From Betaproteobacteria bacterium (lineage in GTDB: Bacteria > Pseudomonadota > Gammaproteobacteria > Burkholderiales > JACQAP01): a stretch of 64,000 nt of DNA. The DNA lies in contig JACQAP010000008.1 of the NCBI GenBank assembly GCA_016194905.1, positions 248,001 through 312,000 of the forward strand. Direction: 5' to 3'. The translations under genes were made by a program, and so were the position numbers. The first letter of the stretch is position 1, and each line of letters begins with the position of its first letter. The notes beneath the pieces were generated by a model. It had not been told where the DNA came from, did no database searches, and was given only the letters and a program-made list of their open reading frames with translations. Positions 62,401-64,000 of the stretch are shown here, piece by piece.

Positions 62401-64000
62401 TGAAAAATCCCATACCGGCGTTGCGCTGAAGGAATACGAGCGGGCCATAGAGAAGGGGGCATTCTCGCAGCAAGCGCTAGGTGGTTCTCGCCCCGTTCCC
62501 GTTGAGCTCCATCCGTCCATAGAAATTCACAACGCGCGCGAACACAACCTGAAGAACATCGACCTCTCGCTGCCGCGCGGCAAGTTCACCGTGATCACCG
62601 GCGTGTCGGGCAGCGGGAAATCCACGCTTGCATTCGACATCGTGTTCGGCGAAGGCCAGCGTCGGTATCTCGAGTCGCTGAACGCATACGCCCGGCAATT
62701 CGTGCAGGTCGCTTCGCGCCCGGACGTGGATGCGATCTACGGTATCCCGCCGACGGTGGCGATCGAGCAGCGCACCAGCCGCGGCGGGCGCAAGAGCACC
62801 GTGGGCACGCTGACCGAGATCCATCATTTCCTGCGCCTACTGTTCGTGAAGCTCGGCACGCAGCATTGCCCGGACTGCATGGCGCCGATCGAGCCGCAAA
62901 GTCCGGACGCTATCGCGGCGCGCATCATGCGCGAGTACAAAGGTCAGCACATCGGTCTGCTGGCGCCGCTGGTGGTGAATCGCAAAGGCGTGTACACCGA
63001 TCTCGCCGAGTGGGCCAATAACAAGGGCTTTCCGACTTTGCGTGTCGATGGCGAATTTTTACCGACGCAGAAGTTTCCGCGCATCGACCGGTTCAAAGAA
63101 CATTCGATCGAATTGCCGGTCGCGGACCTGCACGTCAGTGCCGCGGATGAAAAAGTGTTGCGCGAAAGCTTGAAGCTGGCGCTGGAGCACGGCAAAGGCG
63201 TGGCGCACGTCATCGCGCCGCTTGACGGCTTGATGACCGGCAAGGGCAAGGTGTCCGAGACCGTGTTCTCGACCAAGCGCGCCTGCCCCTCGTGCGCGCG
63301 CAGCTTTCCGGAGCTCGATCCGCGCCTGTTTTCCTACAACTCCAAGCACGGCTGGTGCGCAAGCTGCTACGGCACCGGATTGCAAATCGACGAAGTGGGC
63401 TGGGACGAGGAGCGCTCGCGCACCGGCACCGAGGACAACGTGCTGGATTCCTGGATCGAATGGTTGCAAGTCGACGAGCCTTGCCCCGATTGCGAGGGCA
63501 AGCGGCTCAATCCCGAGGCGCTCGCCGTGTTGTGGCGCGATCGTTCGATTGCCGACTACGGCATGCTGCCGGTCGCGCAACTCGGCGAGCTGGTTTCCGG
63601 GCTGAGGCTCGCTGGCCGCGAGCTGGAGATTGCGCGCGACCTGGTGGCCGAACTGAAGAGCCGCTTGGGCTTTCTGTCGGAGGTCGGCCTCGGTTATCTG
63701 ACGCTGGACCGTTCCGCGCCGACGCTGTCCGGCGGCGAGGCGCAACGCATCCGGCTGGCTGCGCAACTTGGCTCCAATCTGCGCGGGGTGTGCTACATCT
63801 TGGACGAACCGACCATCGGTCTGCATCCGCGCGACAACCAGATTCTGCTGAATACGCTGGAGAAGCTGGAGAAGAAGGGCAACACGTTGCTGGTCGTGGA
63901 GCATGACGAAGACACCATCCGACGCGCACACCATGTTGTCGATCTCGGTCCGGGGGCGGGCCGTCTCGGCGGCGAAGTGATCGCAGAGGGGAATGTCGAG
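59465..64000 (+). CDS. uvrA: double-length (tandem) excinuclease UvrA, cut by the right edge
   Basis: Open frame from ATG 59465 to the window end, 1512 codons without a stop, already longer than ordinary UvrA (about 940 aa). Three UvrA-type ABC modules are present: Walker A motifs near residues 38, 674 and 1044 (GVSGSGKS), signatures LSGGE near 521, 868 and 1421, with Cys zinc modules (YCRGC, RCPTCGG...RCPDC, CPSC...CASC) between them. A fourth module must lie beyond the edge. Known tandem UvrA proteins of betaproteobacteria have this layout. Two in-frame insertions (about 238-248 and 889-900) read like intergenic heptamer repeats. No LexA box is evident upstream. Confidence 0.93.
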   Translation, partial: MSEKHSEAIHIRGARQNNLKNLDVELPLNELLVVTGVSGSGKSSLVFDTLYAEGQRRYVETFSPYARQFLDRMDKPQVDRIDGIPPAIAIDQTNPVRTSRSTVGTMTELADHLKLLFARASQLYCRGCARPVRRDNPDSIYADLQVRAKQAGDPRLIITFPVGIPKNFSEEEILKLLESQGYTRIHSKAKNRLEVVQDRLRMSSAERARVIEALEAALRVGNGRVSVCPVGEAGGSRDSANQSPVTSDKPPVAAAWRYSGDLHCPDCDIHYREPSQSTFSFNSPVGACDTCRGFGRVIGVDYGLVIPDESKTLGGGAVKPWQTQSFKECQDDLVKYAKKRGIPLDKPWRALSTAQKSWVIDGEPEWVSWKESWPGAWYGVKHYFDWLESKAYKMHIRVLLSRYRAYTPCTACEGSRLKPDALLWRVGNKQDADAVLEPRRRHRPKDVAWNDAQLHDVPGLTIHDLMQLPVDRCARFFATVHLPSLLLDEATELLLGETRTRLSYLQEVGLGYLTLDRQSRTLSGGEVQRINLTTALGTSLTNTLFVLDEPSIGLHPRDMGRVIAVMQKLRDAGNSLVVVEHDPQIMFAADRILDMGPGPGEKGGEIVFFDRPTVLAANSNSLTGEYLRGRRRADAGLKRMPVKTEDPRLEVRGAAEHNLKHIDVAIPLNRLVCVTGVSGSGKSTLMQDVLYPALLKHKGKPTEAAGAHKALAGADLVGDVVMVDQTPIGRTTRSNPASYVGAFDAIRDLFAKSPMAKERAYKPGMFSFNSGDGRCPTCGGNGFEHVEMQFLSDVYLRCPDCDGRRYRPELLEVTIAPDGKPAKSIADVLDLTVSEAVDYFANSPEVLRRLRPLADVGLEYLRLGQPVPTLSGGEAQRLKLAGHLVEAVRHPSPFTSIPSPKRGTLFLFDEPTTGLHFEDIAKLLRSFRRLVEAGNSLLVIEHNLDVIAACDWIIDLGPEGGEAGGAIVFMGTPDQIRLDEKSHTGVALKEYERAIEKGAFSQQALGGSRPVPVELHPSIEIHNAREHNLKNIDLSLPRGKFTVITGVSGSGKSTLAFDIVFGEGQRRYLESLNAYARQFVQVASRPDVDAIYGIPPTVAIEQRTSRGGRKSTVGTLTEIHHFLRLLFVKLGTQHCPDCMAPIEPQSPDAIAARIMREYKGQHIGLLAPLVVNRKGVYTDLAEWANNKGFPTLRVDGEFLPTQKFPRIDRFKEHSIELPVADLHVSAADEKVLRESLKLALEHGKGVAHVIAPLDGLMTGKGKVSETVFSTKRACPSCARSFPELDPRLFSYNSKHGWCASCYGTGLQIDEVGWDEERSRTGTEDNVLDSWIEWLQVDEPCPDCEGKRLNPEALAVLWRDRSIADYGMLPVAQLGELVSGLRLAGRELEIARDLVAELKSRLGFLSEVGLGYLTLDRSAPTLSGGEAQRIRLAAQLGSNLRGVCYILDEPTIGLHPRDNQILLNTLEKLEKKGNTLLVVEHDEDTIRRAHHVVDLGPGAGRLGGEVIAEGNVE
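60187..60208 (+). repeat. TCACCAA-type heptamers within the uvrA coding frame
   Basis: CCAATCACCAGTCACCAGTG inside the codons for NQSPVTSD (near residue 243), in a variable linker between the second and third zinc-linked segments of the first module. The same words form the arms at 23944 and 28973. Reading frame is kept. Confidence 0.65.
62131..62163 (+). repeat. TCACCCC-type heptamers within the uvrA coding frame
   Basis: GCACCCCTCACCCTTTACTT and ATCCCCTCACC, encoding [12 protein letters not shown] between LAGHLVEA and [14 protein letters not shown]. It matches the arm at 34808-34830 in style. The insertion sits right after the ABC signature in a surface loop and keeps frame. Confidence 0.55.

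Overview
The window is GC-rich, densely coded bacterial chromosome. Gene content points to a betaproteobacterium, probably an uncultured soil, sediment or water lineage of the Burkholderiales/Nitrosomonadales type. Supporting genes are a DUF1840 protein, a double-length UvrA of the kind I associate with Burkholderiales, a membrane-anchored TAXI protein, a cyanide-insensitive-type cytochrome bd oxidase and a methylamine-utilization-type cupredoxin. This assignment is an inference from gene families; there is no rRNA or tRNA gene to anchor it. Layout: 0-8 kb holds an HNH nuclease, a DUF4382 lipoprotein, an MBL-fold lipoprotein, the GTPase RbgA/YlqF, a translationally coupled ada/2OG-dioxygenase pair, a YecA-type SEC-C protein and folE. 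8-16 kb holds a heat-shock operon (hsp20-lon) behind a sigma32-like promoter, then a 1530-residue SF1 helicase with a C-terminal Vsr/DUF559-type nuclease domain. 16-31 kb is mostly housekeeping and envelope genes (M23 peptidase, YceH, GIY-YIG protein, MsrA, TAXI protein, epoxide hydrolase, FKBP, MAPEG, a PAS-GGDEF-EAL protein, RecQ, a split chromate transporter, GST). 31.07-33.83 kb is a small island of visibly lower GC, flanked by a 45-bp imperfect direct repeat of the gst 3' end. 34-47 kb holds an aldolase-family protein, MscS, a cupredoxin/outer-membrane pair, SDR, SRPBCC and PhyH proteins, an acyl-CoA synthetase, a diguanylate cyclase, a lone BrnA antitoxin, cioAB and upp. 47-54 kb holds an RlmJ with an altered catalytic motif, three tandem small HExxH proteins, a secreted 18-residue-repeat protein and a large secreted metzincin. 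54-59 kb holds TerB, GST, an NMT1-type binding protein and a cytochrome c / beta-propeller dehydrogenase pair. 59.5 kb to the right edge is a giant tandem UvrA, cut by the window. The most unusual feature is a family of at least 15 intergenic elements spread through the window. Each has a left arm of degenerate heptamers (GGGGCTA, GTGAACG/A, GTGATTG or G-rich variants), a 40-150 bp core, and a right arm of the complementary heptamers (CTAGCCC, TTCACCG, TCACCAA, TCACCCC). The elements fill gaps between genes almost exactly. They often supply the upstream gene's stop codon (TAG or TGA is part of the heptamer), and the right arm can touch the next start codon. Cores recur between copies, in one case inverted. 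Two arm fragments lie in frame inside uvrA. The 10-copy CTAGCCC array before the acyl-CoA synthetase start is an ideal G-quadruplex repeat on the opposite strand. I regard this element family as the best candidate for something undescribed. Other leads are the gst-flanked island, the triplicated mini-metalloprotease locus and the helicase-nuclease.
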